In this document: positions 27,095-35,375 of the stretch, piece by piece
Numbering within the stretch: position 1 is the first letter of the stretch
Layout of the letters: every line of letters starts with the position of its first letter
From: Chromatiales bacterium
Lineage (GTDB): Bacteria; Pseudomonadota; Gammaproteobacteria; Chromatiales; Chromatiaceae
Length of the DNA stretch: 50,518 bases
Direction: 5' to 3'
Assembly: GCA_028280505.1 (NCBI GenBank)
Contig: JANQLO010000020.1
Coordinates: 1-50,518 of the forward strand
Translations under genes and position numbers: made by a program
Notes under the pieces: generated by a model
Databases searched by the model: none
Told to the model about the DNA's origin: nothing
Seen by the model: only the letters and a program-made list of their open reading frames with translations

Positions 27095-27111
27095 GGCGCG
27101 GAGGAATCACG

Positions 27112-27324
27112 ATGAAATTGAAAGCAATGATTACCGGCATTTTATTGAGCGCACTCAGTTCGTTCGTTATCGCGCATCCCGGACATGGCCCCATCGGTGA
27201 GCACGATCATGGTCTGTTGCATCCCTTCGTTGGTCTGGAGCACGTGTTGTTGTTCGCGGCCTTGGGGCTGGCTGCACTGCTGCTACCGCGGTTCCTTGGC
27301 TCTCAACGTGATCAGGAGGAATGA
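27112..27324 (+). CDS. Short HupE/UreJ-like membrane protein
   Basis: A 70-residue protein with a signal peptide, then HPGHGPIGEHDHGLLHPFVGLEHVLLF and one transmembrane helix. The His-rich opening and the HP-x-x-G-x-(D/E)-H motif are those of the N-terminus of HupE/UreJ nickel permeases, which normally have six or more helices. Here only the first part exists, and it fits cleanly between hupL (17 bp) and hupC (3 bp). It could be a dedicated small subunit rather than a fragment; nickel binding is inference. Confidence 0.7.
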   Translation: MKLKAMITGILLSALSSFVIAHPGHGPIGEHDHGLLHPFVGLEHVLLFAALGLAALLLPRFLGSQRDQEE

Positions 27325-27327
27325 GCG

Positions 27328-28041
27328 ATGACGACCATGGCAACCAAGCCGCATGCCGAGCCCGCGGTCTATGTCTACGAGGCGCCGCTGCGCCTATGGC
27401 ACTGGGTGAACGCCTTGTCGATCGTGGTATTGATCGTGACCGGCTATCTGATAGCCAATCCCTTGCCGAGTGTGCCGGGTGAGGCCAGCGACAACTTCCT
27501 GATGGGCTACATCCGCTTCGCCCATTTCGCTGCCGGTTATGTCCTGGCGATCGCCTTTTTGTTCCGGATCTACTGGGCCGTCATGGGTAACCATCATGCA
27601 CGCCAGTTGTTCGCGCCGTCTTTGTTCAACCGCGATTTCTGGGACGGCGTCTGGCACGAGATCAAATGGTATGCCTTCGCGGTGAAGGAGCCGCGCAAAT
27701 ACACCGGACACAATCCGCTCGCGGTCGTGGTGATGCATTTCCTCTTTCTCTGGCTGCTGGTGTTCATGATCGTCACCGGTTTCGCGCTCTATGGCGAAGG
27801 CACCGGCATGGGCACCTGGCAGTACGAGTGGTTCAGTGCCTGGGTGATCCCGCTGATGGGCCAGAGTCAGGACGTGCACACCTGGCATCATCTGATCATG
27901 TGGGCGATGGTCTGCTTCATCATCATTCACGTGTACGTCGCGATACGCGAGGACATCATGTCGCGGCAATCGTTGATCAGCACCATGATCAGCGGGTGGC
28001 GCATGTTCAAAGACGACCGCCGGGTGGACGACGGCCACTGA
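27328..28041 (+). CDS. hupC: Hydrogenase b-type cytochrome subunit HupC
   Basis: A 237-residue membrane diheme cytochrome b that takes electrons from HupS to quinone. It has four transmembrane helices and the family histidines in LRLWHWVN, IRFAHFAAGY, TWHHLIMW and IIHVYVAIRED. Last gene of the hupSL operon; a long stem-loop follows 25 bp downstream. Confidence 0.95.
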   Translation: MTTMATKPHAEPAVYVYEAPLRLWHWVNALSIVVLIVTGYLIANPLPSVPGEASDNFLMGYIRFAHFAAGYVLAIAFLFRIYWAVMGNHHARQLFAPSLFNRDFWDGVWHEIKWYAFAVKEPRKYTGHNPLAVVVMHFLFLWLLVFMIVTGFALYGEGTGMGTWQYEWFSAWVIPLMGQSQDVHTWHHLIMWAMVCFIIIHVYVAIREDIMSRQSLISTMISGWRMFKDDRRVDDGH

Positions 28042-28066
28042 GCTTGGTTGGCAAGGCGAGTGGATT

Positions 28067-28104
28067 GCGGACGATGGGTTTCCGCCGTGTGGCCCGTCGT
28101 CCGC
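28067..28104 (+). terminator. Long stem-loop after hupC
   Basis: GCGGACGATGGG (28067-28078) pairs with CCCGTCGTCCGC (28093-28104) over 12 bp with one G-U pair and a 14-nt loop. No U-run follows, so it may mark the mRNA 3' end or protect it rather than terminate by itself. Confidence 0.55.
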
Positions 28105-28411
28105 ATGTCGATACCCATGATCGGTTCGACTTAATGAATGCCGCAGTGTAGGGCGTCGGGTACTCGGGTGTACGGCGTCCGGGACAGCGGCGATCGGGCG
28201 TGCCGATTCGACAAGTAACCGACACGGATACTTGGTTAACGCCTGACGGACAGCATGCTGTCGGTGCCCGGGAAAACGGCGCCGGAATGCCTCTCGAGGT
28301 GGTAACCAGGTTTCCGCTTTGAGTGGCGTGTTGTTCGGTGTTTTTGCGTCGAGGCGTTTTTTTACCCCCTCTTTTTGAGCTAAGTCACTGTTTCTCCGGA
28401 TTCCCTCTTTA
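28105..28411. other. Intergenic region upstream of the second hydrogenase operon
   Basis: About 300 bp without a credible gene. T-rich tracts lie near 28340-28380, just upstream of the -24/-12 element. Activator sites are expected here, but I see no clear palindrome to name. Confidence 0.4.
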
Positions 28412-28427
28412 GGGCATGGTTTTTGCG
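28412..28427 (+). promoter_or_regulatory. Sigma54 (-24/-12) promoter of the hyb-like operon
   Basis: GGGCATG-GTTT-TTGCG keeps the GG and GC pairs at the correct spacing and matches most of the consensus. The transcript would start near 28438, about 55 nt before the small-subunit ATG. Confidence 0.65.
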
Positions 28428-28492
28428 ACTACTGTTCCAATTTTGGCGCGTGCCCTTGCGCCTTTCTATGGTCCCGAAGCGGAGAGTCTTGC

Positions 28493-29614
28493 ATGGCGGA
28501 GAACGATTTCGACTATTCGGCGTTGGAGAAACGGCTGGGCGTTTCCCGACGTACTTTTCTCAAGTTCTGTACCGGGGTGGCGGCTTCGCTGGGCCTGGGT
28601 ACCAGTGCCGCCTATGCGATGGCCGAAGCGGTCGCGGACAAGAAACGCCGCCCGCCCGTCATCTGGCTGCACGGTCAGGAATGTACCGGTCCGACCGAGG
28701 CGCTGCTGCGTTCCGAACAGCCTAGCCTCGAACATCTGATCCTCGATCTGATTTCGTTGGACTACCACCAGACCTTGGATGCCGGTGCCGGCCACCATGT
28801 CGAAGAGATCAAGCGCCATGTGATGCAGGAGAACAAGGGCAAGTATCTCCTGGTTGTCGAGGGTGCGATTCCGCTGGCGCAGAACGGCATCTTTTGCAAG
28901 ATCGGCGGTCAGACCATGACCGACGCGACCGCCGAGGCGGCCGAGCACGCCGCGGCGATCGTCGCTTACGGGTCCTGCGCGAGCTGGGGAGGCGTTCAGG
29001 CCGCCGCGCCGAACCCGACCGGTGCCGTCGGTGCACCGCAATTCCTGAAGGACAAGACGGTCGTGACCATCCCCGGTTGTCCGCCGAACCCGGCCAACTT
29101 CATCGGTACCGTGTTGTTTTTCGTGACCTACGGCAAATTGCCGCCGATCGACGAGCAGGGTCGACCCAAGTGGGCCTACGGTCGTTTGATTCACGAGAAC
29201 TGCTATCGCCGCCCGCATTTCGATGCCGGTCGTTTCGCGACCGAGTTCGGCGACGAGGGCCATCGCAAGGGCTGGTGTCTGTACAAGCTCGGCTGCAAAG
29301 GCCCGGAGACCTACAACAACTGCGCCAGTCTCGAATTCAACAACATCGGTGGTGGTGTCTGGCCGATCGGTGTCGGCCACCCTTGTTTCGGTTGTTCCGA
29401 ACAAGGTACGGGTTTTCACAAGGCCTTGTTCAGCCTGTCCGATGTCGATACCCATACCCCGCCGAATGCCTTCCCGACCATCGAAGACCGTGAAGGCACG
29501 AGCAGCGCGACCGTGACCACGGCCGCCCTGGCCGGCGCCGCGGTCGGCGCGGCACTCGGTGCCTCGGCGGTTGCGGGCAGCAAACTGGGCAAGAAAGAAA
29601 CCGACCAGGAATGA
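28493..29614 (+). CDS. hybO: Hyd-2-type [NiFe]-hydrogenase small subunit with altered proximal motif
   Basis: A 373-residue Tat-exported Fe-S subunit (SRRTFLKFC) closest in layout to E. coli HybO ([49 protein letters not shown]). Proximal-cluster residues: Cys64 present, the next ligand replaced by Pro67 (ECTGPTE instead of ECTGCTE), Cys162 (GSCASWGG) and Cys196 (PGCPP) present. Distal and medial ligands look intact (WCLYKLGCKGP, NNCAS, HPCFGCSE). The Cys-to-Pro change is read directly from the codons TGT-ACC-GGT-CCG. An Ala/Gly-rich hydrophobic C-terminal helix would anchor it. Confidence 0.93.
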   Translation: MAENDFDYSALEKRLGVSRRTFLKFCTGVAASLGLGTSAAYAMAEAVADKKRRPPVIWLHGQECTGPTEALLRSEQPSLEHLILDLISLDYHQTLDAGAGHHVEEIKRHVMQENKGKYLLVVEGAIPLAQNGIFCKIGGQTMTDATAEAAEHAAAIVAYGSCASWGGVQAAAPNPTGAVGAPQFLKDKTVVTIPGCPPNPANFIGTVLFFVTYGKLPPIDEQGRPKWAYGRLIHENCYRRPHFDAGRFATEFGDEGHRKGWCLYKLGCKGPETYNNCASLEFNNIGGGVWPIGVGHPCFGCSEQGTGFHKALFSLSDVDTHTPPNAFPTIEDREGTSSATVTTAALAGAAVGAALGASAVAGSKLGKKETDQE

Positions 29615-29627
29615 GCGAGGGCATGTG

Positions 29628-30596
29628 ATGAATCGCAGAGATTTTCTCAAAGCCTCTCTGGGCGGTGCGGCGGCCGCCGCGACCAGCACGAGCGCGGTCG
29701 CCCGGCAGAACCTCGAGCCGGCCCCGGAGGCGGTCGGGATGTTGTTCGACACGACACTGTGCGTCGGCTGTAAGGCCTGCGTCACGGCGTGCAAAGCGGT
29801 CAACGACATGCCGCCGACGATGATGGGTGACGATGTACAGTGGGACTCGGCGCGCGACTTGTCGCACGAGACCCTGAACGTCATCAAGGTGTACACCAAC
29901 GGTAATCCGGTGACCAAGGATGCCGAGACCGACGGCTTCGCATTCGAGAAGCGAAGCTGTATGCACTGCGTCGATCCGGGTTGTGTTTCGGTCTGCCCGG
30001 TTACCGCACTGATTCGGGATCCCAGGACCGGCGTCGTGAGCTATGACGTCGATGCCTGCATCGGTTGCCGTACCTGCATGACGGGCTGCCCGTACAACGT
30101 GCCGCAGTTCGATTACGACAATCCCTTCGGCGCGCTGCACAAGTGCGAGCTCTGTAACCAGAAGGGTGTTGAGCGTATCGACAAAGGCATGATGACCGGT
30201 TGTGCCGAGGCGTGCCCGACCGGCGCGACATTGTTCGGTTCGCGCGAAGCATTGCTCGAAGAGGCCAAGCGTCGCTTGGCGCTCAAGCCTGGCGATATTT
30301 ATAACTATCCGATGGGCGATGTGCGGAATCCATCGCGCACCCATGAGGCCGAGGTACCCGATTACCAGCAACACGTCTGGGGCGAAAAAGAGGCCGGCGG
30401 GACCAACGTGATGCATATCTCGTCGATTCCTTTCGAGAAGCTCGGCATGCCGCCCTTGCCGGAGCGTTCGTACGTTTCCATCTCCGAGACCATACAGCAC
30501 ACCCTGTACAGCTATCTGGCGCTACCCGCGGTGGTGTTGGGCGGCCTGAGCTATGTGGTGAAACGCAACATGGATAAAGAAGGAGACGACGAATGA
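29628..30596 (+). CDS. hybA: Periplasmic ferredoxin-like subunit HybA
   Basis: A 322-residue Tat protein (MNRRDFLKASLGG). It carries four cysteine groups for [4Fe-4S] clusters: CVGCKACVTAC, CMHCVDPGCVSVC, CIGCRTCMTGC and CELC...CAEAC. A C-terminal transmembrane helix (YSYLALPAVVLGGLSYVV) anchors it. It links the small subunit to HybB. ATG 29628 is used; the frame is open further upstream into the previous gene. It overlaps hybB by 4 bp. Confidence 0.94.
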   Translation: MNRRDFLKASLGGAAAAATSTSAVARQNLEPAPEAVGMLFDTTLCVGCKACVTACKAVNDMPPTMMGDDVQWDSARDLSHETLNVIKVYTNGNPVTKDAETDGFAFEKRSCMHCVDPGCVSVCPVTALIRDPRTGVVSYDVDACIGCRTCMTGCPYNVPQFDYDNPFGALHKCELCNQKGVERIDKGMMTGCAEACPTGATLFGSREALLEEAKRRLALKPGDIYNYPMGDVRNPSRTHEAEVPDYQQHVWGEKEAGGTNVMHISSIPFEKLGMPPLPERSYVSISETIQHTLYSYLALPAVVLGGLSYVVKRNMDKEGDDE

Positions 30597-31747
30597 GTCA
30601 TTACCAGCCTCTGGAACGACGTATCGTCACCATGCCCTTCTTGTTCCTCGGCGTGGTGGCATTGATTGGCCTTTATTACCTGGCCGAACGCTTTTTCTTC
30701 GGCATGGGTTCCGTCACCAACCTGAACGGCGGCTATCCCTGGGGTATCTGGGTGGTCTACGACATCGTCGTCGGTACCGCGCTCGCCTGTGGCGGTTATG
30801 CGCTCGCCGTGACCGTGTATGTGTTCAATAAAGGTCAGTATCACCCGCTGGTCCGCCCGGCCCTGCTGGCGAGCTTGCTCGGCTATGCGCTCGGCGGTAT
30901 CGGTGCCTTTATCGACATGGGCCGCTGGTGGCAGTTCTACAACATCTTTCTGCCGTGGCAGATGAACTTCAACTCGGTGATGCTCGAGGTCGGCCTGTGT
31001 GTCGCGGCCTACATCATGGTGTTGATGATCGAGTTCATGCCGACGGTGCTGGAGAAGTTCAAGGCCGAAAAGCTGTTGAAGATGCTCAACAAGGTGCTGT
31101 TCTTCGTGATTGCCCTGGGCGTGCTGTTGCCGACCATGCATCAGTCCTCGCTCGGTACCATGCTGGTCGCGATGGGTTGGAAGATTCATCCCTTGTGGCA
31201 GACGCTGCACCTGCAACCGCTGCTTGCGGTATTGACGGCCTTCACCATGGGTTTCGCGATCGTGGTCTTCGAGGGCTCGCTGTCGTCGGTCGGTTTCCGC
31301 CGCAGGCCCGAGACCCATCTGTTGTCCGGCTTGGGTAGATTCATCGTCGGATTGATCAGCATCTATCTCGTGATCCGTTTCGGCGAGATTCTCATCAACG
31401 GCAAGTTCGGCCTGATCTTCGCCGGCGACCTCGCCAGTCTGATGTTCATCATCGAGACGGCGCTGTTCGTCTATCCGCTGGTCGTCTTGCTGTCGCCGCG
31501 TGCGAGAGAAAACGGGCGTCTGCTGCTGTGGGCTGCGGTAGCCATGCTGTTCGCCGGTTCGCTTTATCGTTTCAACGCCTTCCTGATCACCTACGATCCG
31601 GGCCCGGGCTACAGCTATTTTCCGGCCATGCCCGAAATCATGGTGACGGTTGGCTTGGTTGCCATTGAAATCATGATCTTTTTGTTCGTGGTCAAGAAGT
31701 TTCCCGTGCTTCCCCGTGAAGAGCATGGGTCGGCGAAAGCCGCTTGA
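30593..31747 (+). CDS. hybB: Membrane quinone-reactive subunit HybB (NrfD family)
   Basis: A 384-residue integral membrane protein with about nine to ten helices and no heme-binding pattern. Family features include NLNGGYPWGIWVVYDIVVGTALACGG near the start and GRWWQFYNIFLPWQMNFNSVMLEV in the middle. In Hyd-2 it exchanges electrons with menaquinone and conducts protons, allowing reversible H2 oxidation/production. Confidence 0.94.
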   Translation: MSHYQPLERRIVTMPFLFLGVVALIGLYYLAERFFFGMGSVTNLNGGYPWGIWVVYDIVVGTALACGGYALAVTVYVFNKGQYHPLVRPALLASLLGYALGGIGAFIDMGRWWQFYNIFLPWQMNFNSVMLEVGLCVAAYIMVLMIEFMPTVLEKFKAEKLLKMLNKVLFFVIALGVLLPTMHQSSLGTMLVAMGWKIHPLWQTLHLQPLLAVLTAFTMGFAIVVFEGSLSSVGFRRRPETHLLSGLGRFIVGLISIYLVIRFGEILINGKFGLIFAGDLASLMFIIETALFVYPLVVLLSPRARENGRLLLWAAVAMLFAGSLYRFNAFLITYDPGPGYSYFPAMPEIMVTVGLVAIEIMIFLFVVKKFPVLPREEHGSAKAA

Positions 31748-31773
31748 GGCCAGAGATTTAGAGGAGACTCCTT

Positions 31774-33477
31774 GTGACGACACGTATTACTGTTGATCCG
31801 ATCACGCGTATCGAAGGCCATTTGCGCATCGATGTCGAAGTGGATGACGGCAAAATCACCAAAGCCTGGTCTTCCGGCCAGATGTGGCGCGGTATCGAAA
31901 AGATCCTGGTTGGCCGCGATCCCCGCGAGGCCTGGACCTACACCCAGCGTTTCTGCGGCGTTTGCACCACGGTGCATGCGATCACCTCGGTGCGCGCGGT
32001 CGAGAACGCGCTGCAGCTCGAAATCCCGGTCAACGCCCAACTGGTGCGCAATATCATCCAGACCGCGCATGCGATCCAGGATCACATCGTGCATTTCTAT
32101 CACCTGTCGGCGGTCGACTGGGTGGACGTGGTGTCGGCGCTGGAGGCCGATCCGGTCGCCACGGCCAAGCTGGCCGAATCCTTGTCCGACTGGCATCTGA
32201 ACGGCCCGCACGAGATGAAGGCGGTGCAGGACCGGCTGAAGACCTTTGTCGGCAGCGGTCAGCTCGGACCCTTCGCCAGCGGTTATTGGGGCCATCCGGC
32301 CATGAAGCTGCCGCCCGAGGTGAACCTCCTGGGCGTCGCGCATTACATGCAGGCGCTGGATATCCAGAACAACGCCAACAAGATCGTCGCCATCCTCGGT
32401 GGTAAGAGCCCGCACATCCAGAACGTCGCGGTCGGTGGCGTGAGTAACTCCATCAGTCACGATGCGCCGTCGGTGCTGAACATCGAGCGCCTCACGCTGA
32501 TCAAGAACTTCATCGACAAGCTGGATCATTTCATCAAGTCGACCTACTTGACCGACGTGCCGGCGATCGGCGCCTTTTATCTGGATTGGGCCGGTATCGG
32601 CGGCGGTGTGAACAACTATCTGACCGTACCGGACTGTCCGCAGGACACCAAGGGTACGGTGTTCGATCTGCCCGGCGGTTACATCGAGAACGGCGATCTG
32701 AGTACGCTCAAGCCGATCACCACCTTCAACGACGAGTACTTCCGCGACGGCGTGGCCGAAAGCTCGAAGCATGCCTGGTACGAGGGCGAGGCGGCATTGC
32801 ATCCGTACGAGGGTGAGACCGAACCGCAGTACACCGACTTCCAGGACGACGGCAAGTACTCCTGGGCCAAGGCGCCGACCTTCTATGGCAAGCGTGCCGA
32901 GGTCGGCCCGCTGGCCGACGTATTGGTGGCGGTGGCCGGCGGAGACGAGCGTTACACCAAATACCTGAACCAGGCGATCGGTACCATGAAGACGGTATCG
33001 CAGTTGTCCGACATTCCGTTGTCCGCACTGGAATCGACCATCGGTCGCCATGCCGCCCGCGCGGTGCGTTGCGCGGTCATGATCGACACGCTGCATGTTC
33101 AATGGCAGAAGCTGGTCGACAATATCGGCACCGGCGATACCGACACCTTCAATGCACCGGTTTTCCCCAAGGGCGAAATCAAGGGCGTCGGTTTCCACCA
33201 GGCACCGCGCGGTACCTTGTCGCACTGGGTGGTGATTAACGACGGCAAGATCAAAAACTATCAGGCGGTCGTGCCCAGCACCTGGAACGCCGGTCCGCGC
33301 GATGCGAACGACGAGCCGGGGCCGTACGAGTCCTCGCTGTTGGAAAATCCGGTCGCCGATCCCGAAAAGCCCTTGGAAGTCTTGCGCACCGTGCATTCCT
33401 TCGATCCCTGTATCGCCTGTGCGATCCATATGTTCGACAACGAGCAGGAAGAGATCGTACGGGTCAAGGCGCTCTGA
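31774..33477 (+). CDS. hybC: Hyd-2-type [NiFe]-hydrogenase large subunit HybC
   Basis: A 567-residue catalytic subunit with GTG start 31774 and GAGGAG upstream. Ni ligands are in RFCGVC (Cys61, Cys64) and DPCIAC (Cys546, Cys549). A 15-residue C-terminal tail after His552 awaits cleavage by HybD. It is encoded after hybA and hybB, the E. coli hyb order (hybOABCDEFG). Confidence 0.96.
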   Translation: MTTRITVDPITRIEGHLRIDVEVDDGKITKAWSSGQMWRGIEKILVGRDPREAWTYTQRFCGVCTTVHAITSVRAVENALQLEIPVNAQLVRNIIQTAHAIQDHIVHFYHLSAVDWVDVVSALEADPVATAKLAESLSDWHLNGPHEMKAVQDRLKTFVGSGQLGPFASGYWGHPAMKLPPEVNLLGVAHYMQALDIQNNANKIVAILGGKSPHIQNVAVGGVSNSISHDAPSVLNIERLTLIKNFIDKLDHFIKSTYLTDVPAIGAFYLDWAGIGGGVNNYLTVPDCPQDTKGTVFDLPGGYIENGDLSTLKPITTFNDEYFRDGVAESSKHAWYEGEAALHPYEGETEPQYTDFQDDGKYSWAKAPTFYGKRAEVGPLADVLVAVAGGDERYTKYLNQAIGTMKTVSQLSDIPLSALESTIGRHAARAVRCAVMIDTLHVQWQKLVDNIGTGDTDTFNAPVFPKGEIKGVGFHQAPRGTLSHWVVINDGKIKNYQAVVPSTWNAGPRDANDEPGPYESSLLENPVADPEKPLEVLRTVHSFDPCIACAIHMFDNEQEEIVRVKAL

Positions 33478-33479
33478 TC

Positions 33480-34034
33480 ATGGAACGGGGCGGCGCAAAG
33501 AAGGTATTGGTCATCGGCATGGGCAATGTCCTGATGCAGGACGAAGGCATCGGCGTGCGTGCCGTCGAGGCACTCGGACACCGTTACCATATCCCGGACG
33601 GCGTCACGCTGGTCGATGGCGGCACCACCGGCATGGAATTGTTCGAGCCCATGCGTGAATGCGACCACCTGATCGTCGCGGACGCGGTCAATGCCAATGT
33701 GCCGCCCGGCTCCTTGGTGCGTATCGCCAACGACGAGATCCGTGCCTTCTTCCGCACCAAGCTGTCGAACCATCAGCTCGGTCTGTCCGATCTGTTGGCC
33801 TTGTTGACCCTCAAGGGCGAGGCGCCCGGACACATCGCCATCATCGGCATGGTGCCGCACTCCTTGGAGAACAAGCTCGGCCTGACGCCGGAGGCGACCG
33901 CGGGGCTGGCCGGTATGGTGAAGATGTTGGCCGACGAACTGGCGGGTCTGGGTATCGAGCTGCGCCCGCGTGACGAGGCCGGTATCGGACACTGGCAGCG
34001 ACAGGCTGCACTGGAGAAGGCGGCATGTGCATAG
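33480..34034 (+). CDS. hybD: Hydrogenase maturation endopeptidase HybD
   Basis: A 184-residue protease for the HybC precursor. Nickel-sensing residues are present in GNVLMQDEGIG (Glu), IVADAVNANVPPG (Asp) and TKLSNHQLGL (His). Starts 2 nt after the hybC stop and overlaps hybG by 10 bp. Distinct from HupD at 23005, in line with one protease per large subunit. Confidence 0.94.
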   Translation: MERGGAKKVLVIGMGNVLMQDEGIGVRAVEALGHRYHIPDGVTLVDGGTTGMELFEPMRECDHLIVADAVNANVPPGSLVRIANDEIRAFFRTKLSNHQLGLSDLLALLTLKGEAPGHIAIIGMVPHSLENKLGLTPEATAGLAGMVKMLADELAGLGIELRPRDEAGIGHWQRQAALEKAACA

Positions 34035-34309
34035 GCGTACCGATGCAGGTGATCGAGGCCGGCGACTGTATGGCTCTGTGCCGCGGTCCCAACGGTGACG
34101 AACACATCAGCATGATGCTGGTCGGCGAGCAGCCGGTCGGCACCTGGGTGTTGAGTCATCTCGGCTGGGCGCGCGAGGTGATTTCGGCCGAGGATGCCGC
34201 AAATATCGAAAAGGCCCTCGAAGGGCTCAACGCCATCATGAACGGCGCCGACGAGATCGATGTCGACCGTTACTTCCCGGGCCTGGGCACCCAGAAAGAG
34301 GCGAGCTGA
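34025..34309 (+). CDS. hybG: HypC-family chaperone HybG
   Basis: A 94-residue HypC homologue that begins MCIGVPMQVIEA, with essential Cys2, and has WVLSHLGWAREVISAEDA. HypC paralogues are usually dedicated to one hydrogenase; this one probably serves HybC. It shares one base with the hybE start. Confidence 0.92.
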   Translation: MCIGVPMQVIEAGDCMALCRGPNGDEHISMMLVGEQPVGTWVLSHLGWAREVISAEDAANIEKALEGLNAIMNGADEIDVDRYFPGLGTQKEAS

Positions 34310-34935
34310 TGCAAGATCCACAGGCGGCGGCCGAACGTTTTGTCGAGGTGTTCGAAAAGGTGCATCGGGAGCAGATGCAGGGTCTGCCGCTGCTCAATAC
34401 CCGGCTGCACGTCGAGACCTTCGGTTTTCAGCTGCACGGCGGACGGGTCATCGGCATTCTGATCACCCCCTGGTTGATGAACGTCGTCATGCTGCCCGGC
34501 GAAGGCGACGACTGGAACACGGTGGAGTTGGGGCACAAGCAACCGCAGGCGTTCCCGGCCGGTACCTATAAGTTCATGATCAACGAGGTCGACGGCATCG
34601 GCCGTTACCAGACCCATTCGCTGTACTCGCCCATGCGCGAGTTCACCAGTCAGGGCCATGCGGTAGCCGCCGCCGAGGCCTTCCTGCGCCAGGCCATGGA
34701 GCCTGCTGCCGAAACCGAACACGCCCCCATCGACGAAGATCTGCTCGGTCGCGTCATGCGCGGTGAAGAAACACCGGAGATCGATGTCGACGCACTCGAA
34801 TCGGTCGCCTTTGGCCAGGACGCCGAACCGCCGCCCGCACGCCCGGTACGCGGGCTCAAGGACATCGGTGTCAAGGTCGAGGAAAAGACCCTCTCGCGTC
34901 GTGATTTGCTGCGCGGGCGGATCGGCGACGCCTGA
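34309..34935 (+). CDS. hybE: HybE-family hydrogenase assembly chaperone
   Basis: A 208-residue paralogue of the protein at 20829: FGFQLHGGRVIGILITPWLMNVVMLPGEGDDW, then FPAGTYKFMINEVDGIGRYQTHSLYSPM. The C-terminus again ends KTLSRRDLLRGRI. HybE is proposed to coordinate large and small subunit assembly before Tat export. Last gene of the operon. Confidence 0.9.
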   Translation: MQDPQAAAERFVEVFEKVHREQMQGLPLLNTRLHVETFGFQLHGGRVIGILITPWLMNVVMLPGEGDDWNTVELGHKQPQAFPAGTYKFMINEVDGIGRYQTHSLYSPMREFTSQGHAVAAAEAFLRQAMEPAAETEHAPIDEDLLGRVMRGEETPEIDVDALESVAFGQDAEPPPARPVRGLKDIGVKVEEKTLSRRDLLRGRIGDA

Positions 34936-35375
34936 ATCGGTTTTTCATGCCAACGGGGGCGCCTGGCGTGCGATTCATGCCATGCCGTCCGAGCCCCATC
35001 CGGACGCAGGTGCCTGCCGCCTGCGTCGGACTTCTGGTTTGCCGAGCACGTACGCGTCTTTCGCAATACCGGCGCAATGCCGGTTGTCGGCGTGGTACAT
35101 CCCGGTTGATTGCACCCGTGCCGGGCACCGGGTAGCCGACTGGTATACTGGCGTCGATAACACCCGGCCGGGAACTCGTTGCCATGGCCGCGAGCCATTG
35201 ATGATGCTCGAGTGCGGGAGGGAGGCTTTGCGGGCTGGACAGGCCGGTCACACCCGTGAAACGGGTAAGTGCTAACGCGAGGCGGCAACCACGCCAAGCT
35301 TGTTTTGAACCGCTTTATGCTGCAATTTGTCGGCCTTGGGGTCCTTTCCAGGTCTTACTGCCAACCTTTCTCGGG
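34936..35375 (+). promoter_or_regulatory. Promoter and structured leader before the deacetylase operon
   Basis: No gene is seen in 34936-35375. A stem GACGCAGG/CCTGCGTC (about 35000-35028) may terminate hyb transcription. An extended -10 element TGGTATACT lies at about 35139-35147 with a weak -35. The predicted leader of ~220 nt contains several GC stems, including ACCCG-TGAAA-CGGGT (about 35252-35266). I do not recognise a known riboswitch class. Confidence 0.4.

Noticed and set aside
31615-33429. 604-codon minus-strand ORF opposite hybC
   Set aside because: Antisense shadow of the hydrogenase large subunit; no start signal or domain.
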